Positions 41,509 through 47,787 of a DNA stretch of 47,787 nt are shown piece after piece (within the stretch, counting starts at the first letter, position 1; the number at the start of each line of letters is the position of its first letter). Below the pieces are notes generated by a model. It was not told the origin of the DNA. It was given only the letters and a program-made list of their open reading frames with translations, and did not search any database. The position numbers were made by a program, and so were the translations under genes. The DNA is from a virus: IMG/VR virus record IMGVR_UViG_3300005253_000173, positions 1-47,787 of that record; one strand, 5' to 3'.

Positions 41509-42348
41509 TCACTTCTCCAACAATGTCGCGGCGTAAGACGAGTCCATCTTCTTCACTTCCTCCATGATCTTAGGATAGAGTCCAAGCTCTCCCGGTTTCA
41601 TCGACCAGTCCATCTTACCAGGGAGGGATAGAGCGGATCTACATTCGGGGTAGATTTCGTTGGGGACAGTATAGATGTAATACTCCGGCAGGTCACCCAT
41701 CACTCCGGGTGTCGAGGGCTCGAAGAGGTAGACTTCATCGAAGAAGATGGGAACCTTCGGAGCTATCTTCCGACCTTGAGTCACGACGAGTCGCTCGACT
41801 CGCTCCTCCTCGGCTGCGTTCTGTCCCTTGCCCTTCTTCACCTTGTAGGTAATGGTTATGAGGTGAGCGGTCATGATGAAGTGGCGAGGGAATGTGCGGA
41901 GATTGTCGAGGACTGCGGAGATGCATCGCTGCTCCGCCTTGTAGTCCTGGATCTCGGGCATGGAGAGACCTGACTTGCCAAGCTTCATCGCGGCGGATCT
42001 GGGAGTACAGTCCATTGAGAAGGTGATACTCTGATCAGCGAGCATCGTTAGCCCGTCGAGAACTACTCCCCAGTAGCGGCTAGGATCATCGAGGAGCCAG
42101 TTCACCTTGTCGAAGAGTCTCTCGAAGTCGTGGGGCTTGTAGTAGTCGAAGTCGATCTTGTCGAGGAGCTGAGGGTACATTTTTACGATCGGGCGGATGC
42201 GGCCGTCCAAGTCGAAGACATATATCTTCTCCCCTTCAGGAGCTAGCTGGGCGAGGGACGCCGCTCCGACGGTCTTGCCTCCTCCCGAACGACCGACATG
42301 CAGGGCCTTGATCCTGCCTGCGGGGGGTACTTCACTTAGACTTGGCAT
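41509..42348 (-). CDS. Sak4-like RecA-family ATPase
   Basis: 279 aa. Walker A GRSGGGKT (residues 19-26), an early strand-Asp pair (IYVFDLDGR), Walker B-type strand (WGVVLDGLTML), and a RecA-like core in the expected length for Sak4 single-strand annealing proteins. Sak4 anneals complementary strands together with SSB in phage recombination and replication. Neighbours (DUF669-like protein, Cas4-like nuclease) support this. The alternative is a generic phage AAA_24 ATPase of the same superfamily. Confidence 0.8.
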   Translation of the reverse strand: MPSLSEVPPAGRIKALHVGRSGGGKTVGAASLAQLAPEGEKIYVFDLDGRIRPIVKMYPQLLDKIDFDYYKPHDFERLFDKVNWLLDDPSRYWGVVLDGLTMLADQSITFSMDCTPRSAAMKLGKSGLSMPEIQDYKAEQRCISAVLDNLRTFPRHFIMTAHLITITYKVKKGKGQNAAEEERVERLVVTQGRKIAPKVPIFFDEVYLFEPSTPGVMGDLPEYYIYTVPNEIYPECRSALSLPGKMDWSMKPGELGLYPKIMEEVKKMDSSYAATLLEK

Positions 42349-42526
42349 CTTTCTCCCTCTTAATGAATTTCACTACTCCTGTGAGTTCGATCTCCACTCT
42401 CACAAACTGTGGATCATTCGGCCGAATGTCTAGTTCTAGAGTAAGACTATCTCTCTTGCAGACCAGTCGCTCCGCGTCGACGAAGAGTTGTAGAACTCCT
42501 GTCTCATCAACTACTTGAACTATCAC
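42332..42526 (-). CDS. Small beta-rich hypothetical protein, 64 aa
   Basis: GTG start overlapping the previous stop (GTGA) and 17-nt overlap with the Sak4-like gene. Alternating strands (LQLFVDAERLVCK, LTLELDIRPNDPQFVRVEIE) with a basic tail. No family recognised. Confidence 0.7.
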   Translation of the reverse strand: MIVQVVDETGVLQLFVDAERLVCKRDSLTLELDIRPNDPQFVRVEIELTGVVKFIKREKDAKSK

Positions 42527-42828
42527 AGATCACTCTCCTTCGGCTTATCCGTCTCACCGAGGATCCACTCGACGTCGAGGACTCCTCCGTCCTTGAGATT
42601 GTCCCAGTTTGCTTCGAGCCATAGGTGTGCCTCATGCATCGTCCGACCTGTCCAACCAAAGGGATCGAACTGGCACTCCATGTGGGTGAAGTGAATGAGG
42701 ATTACGAAAGGCATCCCGTGGAATCCTGCACGTGCCAGTAAGGGATCGTCGTCCCCATCGACACGTAGAGCAAGAGCAGGAACGAGCGTAGCCCTATCCC
42801 TGATTTCGACTCTCTTGACTTCGATCAT
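42523..42828 (-). CDS. Hypothetical protein, 101 aa
   Basis: Beta-rich N-terminus (IEVKRVEIRDRATLVPALAL), aromatic middle (FVILIHFTHMECQFDPFGW) and acidic C-terminus. Overlaps both neighbours. No family recognised. Confidence 0.7.
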   Translation of the reverse strand: MIEVKRVEIRDRATLVPALALRVDGDDDPLLARAGFHGMPFVILIHFTHMECQFDPFGWTGRTMHEAHLWLEANWDNLKDGGVLDVEWILGETDKPKESDL

Positions 42829-43024
42829 TCGATACCTCCATGGTGAAGACCACTGTCTCGAATTTGATCTCCTTTAAGAGTGAAATGAGACTGCGTTCAG
42901 CACTAAAGGGCCTGGGGAGGATCTTGATTGCTTTACGCTCGACTTCCTCTTGTAGCCACTTTCGTGCTTTCCTCTCTAGAGCCTCACGGACTGTGCGAAG
43001 GACGGATGCGGACGTTTCTTCCAT
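42794..43024 (-). CDS. Helical hypothetical protein, 76 aa
   Basis: The ATG at 43024 has AGGAGGAAGTG upstream and shares a base with the previous stop (TGATG). A basic helix (LRTVREALERKARKWLQEEV) precedes a beta segment (IKFETVVFTMEV). No family recognised. Confidence 0.65.
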   Translation of the reverse strand: MEETSASVLRTVREALERKARKWLQEEVERKAIKILPRPFSAERSLISLLKEIKFETVVFTMEVSNDRSQESRNQG

Positions 43025-43152
43025 CACTTCCTCCTCTTGACCTGCGTACACACACTCTTCCTTCCTGGCCTGCAGAATCCGTTCTTGCAGTGGAAGTTCG
43101 CGTGCAGCGAGTGGTGACGCTTGTGCTTGCGGCAGTAGATTCTAACCTTCAT
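43024..43152 (-). CDS. Basic Cys/His miniprotein, 42 aa
   Basis: The start at 43152 overlaps the preceding stop (ATGA) and its TGA overlaps the next ATG. The product is very basic and has C7, H10, H13/H14, H21, C22 and C27, so a zinc knuckle is plausible. No function recognised. Confidence 0.6.
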   Translation of the reverse strand: MKVRIYCRKHKRHHSLHANFHCKNGFCRPGRKSVCTQVKRRK

Positions 43153-43343
43153 TCAATACTCCCTCTCCCTCGATAATACATGATGACGAAGATGATGAGA
43201 CCTATGGGCCAGAGAATCTTGAAGAAGAGAAGCGTAAGGAAGGCATCCATTTGAGGCCATGCCCCACTTCGATCGATGAATCTCAAGTCAATCATCTTGT
43301 TGAGCATCACGCTCGCGAGGATATAGGCCAGGAGGTAGATCAT
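43149..43343 (-). CDS. Small membrane protein, 64 aa
   Basis: Two hydrophobic segments: MIYLLAYILASVML at the N-terminus and FLTLLFFKILWPIGLIIFVI near residues 35-54, separated by a charged loop and ending in YYRGRGSIE. Joined to neighbours by TAATG and ATGA. It could be a holin or another inner-membrane factor; it sits within replication genes, so a membrane anchor is possible. Confidence 0.65.
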   Translation of the reverse strand: MIYLLAYILASVMLNKMIDLRFIDRSGAWPQMDAFLTLLFFKILWPIGLIIFVIMYYRGRGSIE

Positions 43344-43567
43344 TACCCCAGCACTCCTCCCCTTTCCATGTCGAGGTGCTTGACTCTCTCTTCGATCTCA
43401 GCCTCGAGCTTGGGATTCGCCTTGAGCTGCTCCATCGCGTCGTCTATGAGACTGGCGGAGTGGTCTGTGACTGCATCGTCTGCTGCAAGGGCAGCAACCT
43501 TCTCGCCCAGACCATCCTCGACGGCATCGTCATACGCTTCTTGCCAGACTTCTTTCGGGTCTTTCAT
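43343..43567 (-). CDS. Acidic helical protein, 74 aa
   Basis: Starts MKDPKEVWQEAYDDAVEDGL and remains acidic and helical throughout. Three nt after the Cas4-like gene. No family recognised. Confidence 0.7.
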   Translation of the reverse strand: MKDPKEVWQEAYDDAVEDGLGEKVAALAADDAVTDHSASLIDDAMEQLKANPKLEAEIEERVKHLDMERGGVLG

Positions 43568-43570
43568 TTC

Positions 43571-44428
43571 CTACCTCTTATCGTAAATGGACTGTAGCCT
43601 CACGCGCTTGATGAAGTTTTCGTTGAGGAATCTTTCCCTTTCATCCGGGCTCTGCATGCAGACATCTTGGAACCAGCAGCCGCTGTACTCGTCACACTTG
43701 GTGAAGTCAGGTGGCCAGTTGTCGCTCTTGATACAGGCGTCGATGAACTGCGCGCGGTAGACAGTCCATCCCACCCACCACTCTAGGACTTTTTGAGGGT
43801 AGGGGAAGAAATCTCGAGTAAACTTCCTCTCAGGGGGTACCGTCTTCTGGAAGCCTACGTTATTTCTCATGGATCGCTTCGTGCCAGAAACGTGTGCGTA
43901 AGCCATGAACTGATTAGAGACAGGCGTCGCTTCCTTGTTCCGGCTTCGAGTCTTGTGATCCGTCCAAAGCAGGTGCCCCTGCTGGTTCTCGAAGATGATA
44001 TCGACGATCATTTGAAGGAGAACTCTCAATCCTTCTTCCTCGTCAGTATCCTCCCGCTCGAATAGGACGAAAGTGACGGGATGCTCTATGGCGACTGGAG
44101 TGTACGGATCAGTCTGCCAGAAGAGACAGTACTGATTGAAGGTACTAATGACTACGTCTTCGGACTCCTCGATTTCAAGGTCCATCTTGATGACTTTCTT
44201 CCGACCCAACTCGATAGCCTTATCGATCATCTCAAGGTGTGGGAGCCGCTCCTCTGGCTTCTTCATCTTCTCGCGATAGTATTCCGCGAGCATGATATGC
44301 ATGAGGTCGCCCTTCTCAAGGAAGGCAGGCTTCTTCTTGGGCGCCGCTTCGACGATCTTATCGTACATAAATTTCGTCATGCACGAAGAGAGGTTGAGTG
44401 AGTTAGGAGAGGTCAAGAGCGTCTTCAT
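43571..44428 (-). CDS. Cas4/RecB-like PD-(D/E)XK nuclease with Fe-S cysteines
   Basis: 285 aa. Nuclease motifs: MHIMLAEYY (His44, Glu49), MIVDIIFE (Asp143), WTDHKT (Asp157, Lys159), and QFMAY (Gln173...Tyr177). Four cysteines fit a Cas4-type iron-sulfur cluster: Cys16 in SSCMTKF, and C-terminal Cys245, Cys251, Cys257. No cas1/cas2 or repeat array is present, so this is a phage recombination exonuclease that trims ends for Sak4 annealing, as in other phages. It overlaps its upstream neighbour by 26 nt. Confidence 0.85.
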   Translation of the reverse strand: MKTLLTSPNSLNLSSCMTKFMYDKIVEAAPKKKPAFLEKGDLMHIMLAEYYREKMKKPEERLPHLEMIDKAIELGRKKVIKMDLEIEESEDVVISTFNQYCLFWQTDPYTPVAIEHPVTFVLFEREDTDEEEGLRVLLQMIVDIIFENQQGHLLWTDHKTRSRNKEATPVSNQFMAYAHVSGTKRSMRNNVGFQKTVPPERKFTRDFFPYPQKVLEWWVGWTVYRAQFIDACIKSDNWPPDFTKCDEYSGCWFQDVCMQSPDERERFLNENFIKRVRLQSIYDKR

Positions 44429-44594
44429 AATTCCCTCGCATGAACTGGAAAGCCTTTCTTGCTTTCTTCTCGTCCAGACTCTCGAAGACTATCTCGCCCG
44501 TCTTGATGTTGTAGATTTGGGCGACAGTAGTACATACGACTCGATAACCTATGTCGAGCCTGTGTATGTCCTCAGAAGTAATTTCCTCAGTCAT
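44403..44594 (-). CDS. Hypothetical protein, 63 aa
   Basis: The start MTEEITSED at 44594 overlaps the stop of the gene before it (ATGACTGA). The protein is mixed (TVAQIYNIKTGEIVFESLDE) with a basic helix near the end. No family recognised. Confidence 0.65.
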   Translation of the reverse strand: MTEEITSEDIHRLDIGYRVVCTTVAQIYNIKTGEIVFESLDEKKARKAFQFMRGNYEDALDLS

Positions 44595-44760
44595 GTTCGT
44601 TCTGAAAGAGACGAAGTATGAGACCATCGTCCCATCGAAGTATTACTCCTAGATCGAGATGGACTCGGAGGCTTCCATTCTTCCAAGCAACACCTACACG
44701 TTGCCAGCTTTCCTCACCCTCAGGCTTTGCCTTAAGGATGTAGTCAGGTTTTCGTTTCAA
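44587..44760 (-). CDS. Conserved small phage protein, 57 aa
   Basis: A TTG start at 44760 after AGGGAG, 11 nt behind the upstream stop. The sequence KRKPDYILKAKPEGEESWQR and VGVAWKNGSLRVHLDLGVIL resembles a small beta-barrel family common in phages and plasmids (K-T/D-Y-L-A-G...W..IG.AW...), unknown role. Ends in an 8-nt overlap with the next gene. Confidence 0.65.
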   Translation of the reverse strand: MKRKPDYILKAKPEGEESWQRVGVAWKNGSLRVHLDLGVILRWDDGLILRLFQNEHD

Positions 44761-44771
44761 CTCATTCTCCC

Positions 44772-44996
44772 TCAGACGAGATCGTGTTTGACAAGTTTCT
44801 CTTTGACTCCATTGACCCTAAGAGTAGTTAGGTTGACGTCCTTGTCTAGGTGTCCAAGCTGGAACTTGAGGTAGGTCTTACGACTAAGATCATCGGGCAT
44901 ATTCTTGAGAGCAACGAGGATAGCTTTAAGCCTCTCCTCTAGGATCCAAGCTGCCCGCATCGCTCCTTCGACTTCATCGACTATGTGACTTTTCAC
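44772..44996 (-). CDS. Helical hypothetical protein, 74 aa
   Basis: Acidic to neutral helices (HIVDEVEGAMRAAWILEERL) then a beta end (VNLTTLRVNGVKEKL). Starts 3 nt after the lipoprotein gene. No family recognised. Confidence 0.7.
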   Translation of the reverse strand: MKSHIVDEVEGAMRAAWILEERLKAILVALKNMPDDLSRKTYLKFQLGHLDKDVNLTTLRVNGVKEKLVKHDLV

Positions 44997-44999
44997 TTC

Positions 45000-45536
45000 T
45001 TACCCTCCGAAATACCACGATCCCTTATACGCAGGACCGTACCAACAGCCGTCTGTAAAAGCTACGGAGTGATACTCTTCAATGACATCACCTGAAGCCC
45101 GAACAGCGAGAGCATCTGCCCAAGGACCGCGCGCGCAGATGTTCACCCGCTGAAGCTCCACTGCCAGCAGTGCTAGCGTGTTGAAGGGATTCTCTCCACA
45201 CCGCTCGCCGACCTGAACCTTCGCGGCTTCGACTTGGTCCATCATCTCAGGTGCACTGCGGAACCAGCTCCACCCTGGAGCCTCCGCGTCTGGAATGATG
45301 CAAGAGGTATCGCGGTGAGTGCAGCACAGTTGGTACTGCCACCAGCCATCGCGGAGCTCGTAGCAATCACAAAGGATCGCGCAGTCGGCTCTTTGCTCTG
45401 GAGTGAGATGTTCTCTCGCTGCGATCGCCTGACACTGCTGGGCTTCTGGAGGAGCCTCACTCCCTGTTGGAACTATCACCTCCTTCGTACATGCGACGAG
45501 TGCGACCAGTGATAGTACAGCGATTAGACTTTTCAT
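45000..45536 (-). CDS. Predicted lipoprotein, Cys-rich, 178 aa
   Basis: Perfect type II signal: basic start, hydrophobic SLIAVLSLVALVAC with lipobox LVAC and lipidated Cys16. Thr-Lys follows the Cys, so transfer to the outer membrane is plausible. The mature part is rich in Cys (CDCYEL, QLCCTH) and Trp. Together with the neighbouring lipobox protease and secreted protein it forms an envelope gene group. Possible roles are superinfection exclusion or lysis; no family is recognised. Confidence 0.8.
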   Translation of the reverse strand: MKSLIAVLSLVALVACTKEVIVPTGSEAPPEAQQCQAIAAREHLTPEQRADCAILCDCYELRDGWWQYQLCCTHRDTSCIIPDAEAPGWSWFRSAPEMMDQVEAAKVQVGERCGENPFNTLALLAVELQRVNICARGPWADALAVRASGDVIEEYHSVAFTDGCWYGPAYKGSWYFGG

Positions 45537-45545
45537 TTTTTCCTC

Positions 45546-46037
45546 CTAAAACAAAAGGCGCGGATCTTCCCAGTTGTCCACGACACACTGATTGGCAAGG
45601 TCTTCTACGTTGATAGAGTAGTCACCATACCCCATCTTGAGATGGCAGCACTCGTGTCTGGCGAAGGCAAAAAGCAAATCTCTATCATACCTCTCAGGGT
45701 CCTCCGCTAACCGAGACCATATGACTACCTCATTCTTGCTGATAGCTGCCCACATTGCAGCCGTGAGGGTCTCACCTGGACGGCCATAAGGTGTACCATC
45801 AATTAGTCTCACTTCATCAGAGTATCTTATGACAGCAGTGATACTTAGTTTATTGCACTCGTTCATGACTATGGCTGCTATGTTGAACTCACTCGGTCCT
45901 GTGGAGTTGCGGTAATTCTGGCAACCAAGTATGCTGTAGAGGATAACCATGGACACCCAGAAGGCGAACCGAGGCCACCTTATCTTGTACAGCTTTCCTG
46001 CTAGCCACATCAGGACGTTGCGTTCGTGGGTTAGCAA
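45546..46037 (-). CDS. Lipobox-bearing zinc metalloprotease-like protein
   Basis: 163 aa, TTG start with GAGGAG, overlapping the stop of the upstream gene. One hydrophobic segment (FAFWVSMVILYSILGC) ends in the lipobox ILGC (Cys39), giving lipoprotein or single-pass topology. The mature domain contains HECCH (residues 128-132), the HExxH zinc motif, followed by Tyr/Asp-rich sequence with Glu and Asn near residue 144-148 that could be the third ligand. A membrane-bound protease encoded by a phage is unusual; it could process envelope proteins during lysis or exclusion. Activity is untested. Confidence 0.7.
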   Translation of the reverse strand: MLTHERNVLMWLAGKLYKIRWPRFAFWVSMVILYSILGCQNYRNSTGPSEFNIAAIVMNECNKLSITAVIRYSDEVRLIDGTPYGRPGETLTAAMWAAISKNEVVIWSRLAEDPERYDRDLLFAFARHECCHLKMGYGDYSINVEDLANQCVVDNWEDPRLLF

Positions 46038-46210
46038 ATCTCCTCGATTCTCACGAGTTTACCACCATCAGTTACTCGCGCTAGAATTTGGTCAAGCGTA
46101 AAGGAGTCCCCACCCCATTGAATGACAGTCCCGTTGGAGTAGATACGAAGGATAACAGGCTTTCCCTGCTTTGCCTTGAACCACCACCATCCAACATAAG
46201 CATGTAACAT
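46031..46210 (-). CDS. Small hypothetical protein, 59 aa
   Basis: ATG 46210 after AAGGGGATG; its stop lies in a 7-nt overlap with the metalloprotease TTG. The N-terminus is aromatic (AYVGWWWFKAKQGK), then a beta pattern (PVILRIYSNGTVIQWGGD). The family is not recognised; coupling to the envelope group suggests a related role. Confidence 0.65.
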   Translation of the reverse strand: MLHAYVGWWWFKAKQGKPVILRIYSNGTVIQWGGDSFTLDQILARVTDGGKLVRIEEIC

Positions 46211-46211
46211 T

Positions 46212-46364
46212 TTACATCCCCTTGATTCTATTCTTCCACTTCCTAGGTACTCGCAGGAAGATTTGGGACTTACTACACACGCAGCAAACTCGCTCGGTGT
46301 TCTCTTTAAAGTACACCCATGGGTGGAAGCCGAGTAAGCAGATTATCCAACAAATGACGCCCAT
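46212..46364 (-). CDS. Cys-rich membrane miniprotein, 50 aa
   Basis: ATG 46364. A short hydrophobic N-terminus (VICWIICLLGFHPWVYF) is followed by RVCCVCSK and a basic tail. One membrane segment plus a CCxC metal site. It lies immediately after the coiled-coil membrane gene. Function unknown. Confidence 0.6.
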   Translation of the reverse strand: MGVICWIICLLGFHPWVYFKENTERVCCVCSKSQIFLRVPRKWKNRIKGM

Positions 46365-46366
46365 CA

Positions 46367-46618
46367 CTAATGTTTCACCTCTCTTGGAATCCCCTGACGA
46401 TCAAGCTCCATCTCGCATTCTCTCAAGGTCTTCTTGAGTTGGCGGAGGAGCAACTTGATCTCTGGATTATCCTTCAACACTTCCTGTTCAGGGTCTGAAC
46501 GGGGTGTTCCCTTTGTCTCTTCATGCGCTTTCCAGACGATCCACATGAATCCGAGGCAGCCTAGCACAAAGATCAGAGTGCCTAGAACTTCTCCTATGGA
46601 CGCCAATTCTCTTTCCAT
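46367..46618 (-). CDS. Membrane coiled-coil protein, i-spanin-like, 83 aa
   Basis: N-terminal transmembrane helix (LGTLIFVLGCLGFMWIVW), then a charged coiled coil (IKLLLRQLKKTLRECEMEL). This type II membrane protein with a periplasmic coiled coil is the architecture of an inner-membrane spanin, but no partner outer spanin is certain; one of the two nearby lipoproteins could fill that role. Palindrome copy 8 lies inside. Confidence 0.6.
   Translation of the reverse strand: MERELASIGEVLGTLIFVLGCLGFMWIVWKAHEETKGTPRSDPEQEVLKDNPEIKLLLRQLKKTLRECEMELDRQGIPREVKH
46484..46502. repeat. Dispersed palindrome, copy 8
   Basis: One mismatch from the consensus. Inside the membrane coiled-coil gene, read on the minus strand as SDPEQE, the same frame as copy 1. 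Confidence 0.8.
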
Positions 46619-46667
46619 CTAGTCCTCCTAGTCTGCCCACGATGCGGGTCGTGAGCAGGTACGAGGA

Positions 46668-46889
46668 CTACCAGCGAGGTCGGTGACTCCAGCAGTAGAC
46701 TGAATCCCACTGAGAGCAGTTCCTGCACTGATAGCCGTCTTTCTTGATCTTGATGCACTGCCCGTATGTGCACTCTCTGCTCAGTTGCATATTGGCGTAG
46801 AGCATGCTCCCCGTGCTGTAAGTCGTCGCCGCCAATAGACTGGCCGTAAGTGCGAGTGCCGAAAGTCCAACTAGTATTTTTCTCTTCAT
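46668..46889 (-). CDS. Secreted Cys-rich protein, 73 aa
   Basis: Signal peptide (KRKILVGLSALALTASLLAA) without a lipobox, then a short mature domain with five Cys (40, 45, 55, 58, 66; CTYGQC and CRNC). Strong ribosome site AGGAGGAAGAA. A small exported factor of unknown role, belonging to the envelope gene group. Confidence 0.7.
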   Translation of the reverse strand: MKRKILVGLSALALTASLLAATTYSTGSMLYANMQLSRECTYGQCIKIKKDGYQCRNCSQWDSVYCWSHRPRW

Positions 46890-46898
46890 TTCTTCCTC

Positions 46899-47069
46899 CT
46901 ACTGACCCGACGTATCTGGGAACTCGAGACGTGAGACTTTATCCCTCGCCTCTTCCTTATCACGACGCTGTTGGTGAAACCTTTTCTCCAGCTCCTCTGT
47001 ACAGAGACGAATCATGTGAGTCAGTCGATTCACCTCCATAGCTTCGACTTGACTTCTTAGGGTCTCCAC
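46899..47069 (-). CDS. Coiled-coil miniprotein, 56 aa
   Basis: GTG start after GGGAGGAAGAA, within the last 13 nt of the helicase gene. A charged helix throughout (EELEKRFHQQRRDKEEARDK), likely a coiled coil. No function recognised. Confidence 0.65.
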   Translation of the reverse strand: METLRSQVEAMEVNRLTHMIRLCTEELEKRFHQQRRDKEEARDKVSRLEFPDTSGQ

Positions 47070-47787
47070 TTCTTCCTCCCTTCCGTCGCGAGACGTAGCG
47101 TAAGCTCCGTCATGATCTCACTCTCGGCCGCGCTGCCCCACTTACCTTCGACAGTCTTTAGGTCAACGCGCTTCTTTTCGACTAGCTCCGCGAGGTACTC
47201 GTCCACCGTCCCGACCGCAACTGGATACACGACGTTGACCTGACTGGCCGTGGTCCCAGGTCGTGGGAACCTACCCTCTGCTTGCTCTTCATTTGGGGGG
47301 TTCCATTGCCTCTCCATGAGTACGGCATTAGAGCAGAATTGAAAGTTCTTTCCCTCGCCCGCTGCAAGAGTAGAAGCAATGAGAACACGCCTCTTGGGAT
47401 TGGCACGGAACTCCTCCTCAACCGGCACCGACTTCGCGCCCATTCCACCGAGCAATCTCGCGCAGGGAGCAATGTCCCTCTTTGCAAGCTCAGCGTCGAG
47501 GTTAGATTGCAGGACGGTGCCAACGTCGATGTGGTGAATGAAGATGATGATCTTGGGCTTGGCCCTGATTGGGTCTGGCCCATTGAGGATGTCAATCTCC
47601 TCGTCGTTCCCATCTAGCCACTCGAGAACGCCTTCCACGACAGGTTCGACTTTCGCAAGACCGACGATCTGGCGCATTCTCATCAAAGATGCACCAATCG
47701 CCTGCTTCGCTGCGAACTTGTCCTGACCACTCATGTACTCTGCTTCGTCGTAGGCTTCGAGGAAGGTATTCATTTCCTTCCCGTAAG
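47057..47787 (-). CDS. SF2/SNF2-type helicase, C-terminal half (5' end beyond window)
   Basis: The RecA2 lobe is clear: KIIIFIHHIDVG (motif IV), RVLIASTLAAGEGKNFQFC (motif V) and QAEGRFPRPGT (motif VI with the arginine fingers), preceded by LMRMRQIVGLA, a SNF2-like linker. A possible ATG at 47773 exists, but the frame stays open to the window edge and the N-terminal lobe with Walker A and DEAD-box motifs is missing. The rest is either past the edge or encoded separately. DNA remodelling or helicase in phage replication. Confidence 0.75.
   Translation of the reverse strand, partial: YGKEMNTFLEAYDEAEYMSGQDKFAAKQAIGASLMRMRQIVGLAKVEPVVEGVLEWLDGNDEEIDILNGPDPIRAKPKIIIFIHHIDVGTVLQSNLDAELAKRDIAPCARLLGGMGAKSVPVEEEFRANPKRRVLIASTLAAGEGKNFQFCSNAVLMERQWNPPNEEQAEGRFPRPGTTASQVNVVYPVAVGTVDEYLAELVEKKRVDLKTVEGKWGSAAESEIMTELTLRLATEGRKKWRP

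Noticed and set aside
43571-44428. Cas4-like gene as part of a CRISPR system
   Set aside because: No cas1, cas2 or repeat-spacer array in the window; neighbours are recombination genes.
1-47787. Global amber (TAG) reassignment
   Set aside because: Several well-supported genes (for example those ending at 11537, 13341, 18331 and 32742) end in TAG right before the next gene.
1-47787. Temperate lifestyle genes (integrase, excisionase, attachment site)
   Set aside because: No recombinase motifs or classical repressor pair were found, so the palindromes cannot be tied to a known lysogeny module.

Overview
The window is a tailed-phage (Caudoviricetes) genome or a large part of one. There is a complete head-packaging, head-morphogenesis and tail block, a phage replication and recombination block, an endolysin and many very short overlapping genes. 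No integrase, rRNA, tRNA or CRISPR array was seen. A P22-type portal, a gp4-like connector, a gp10-like propeller protein, three ejection-protein-like genes, and the absence of tape-measure, sheath or baseplate genes all point to a podovirus. Three predicted envelope proteins (two clear lipoproteins and a lipobox-bearing HExxH protein) imply a Gram-negative host. The EGF-like Cys-rich style of one of them recalls Myxococcota-type bacteria, but that host guess is weak.

Layout. From 1 to 1718 run leftward small genes (zinc-ribbon proteins and a small HTH protein). From 1695 to 2180 lies a control or origin-like region: six tandem 11-bp repeats, a spacer with a poly-A block, then six 11-bp repeats in the opposite orientation. 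A single leftward gene with its own terminator follows (2268-2717), then a 614-bp divergent intergenic region (2718-3331). From 3332 to 32915 everything is rightward: GIY-YIG nuclease, TerS candidate, small zinc genes, HNH, TerL, a lipoprotein, small membrane protein, portal, a second HNH, scaffold, major capsid protein, connectors, propeller protein, fibres and adhesins, M15 endolysin, three ejection-like proteins and small C-terminal genes. From 47787 back to 32912 everything is leftward: SNF2 helicase C-half, membrane and lipoprotein genes, Cas4-like nuclease, Sak4-like ATPase, DUF669-like ssDNA-binding protein with an acidic companion, ParB-methyltransferase fusion, uracil-DNA-glycosylase/DNA polymerase I fusion, DUF3987 ATPase, DUF4406 and DUF3820 proteins. 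The two blocks meet tail-to-tail with a 4-nt stop-codon overlap at 32912-32915.

Genes work as long translationally coupled strings: ATGA, GTGA, TAATG and TGATG junctions are everywhere, and they expose at least eleven genes of 40-59 codons, several of them zinc-finger-like. The leftward block supplies replication (polymerase, helicase, DUF3987), recombination (Sak4, DUF669, Cas4-like) and envelope modification. The rightward block builds the virion and lyses the cell.

The most unusual signals are non-coding. (1) A 19-bp palindrome, CTGTTCAGNNNCTGAACAG, occurs eight times with at most two mismatches, roughly every 6.4-7.8 kb across both blocks plus an extra copy near the control region. Two copies sit exactly between a stop and the next start codon, and coding copies are read in two frames. 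(2) The paired inverted 11-bp iteron arrays look like a replication origin or a ParR/parC-type centromere. (3) The DUF669-like gene ends in an amber codon followed in frame by a 59-codon, extremely acidic reading frame, as though an SSB core and its acidic tail were split by one stop codon.
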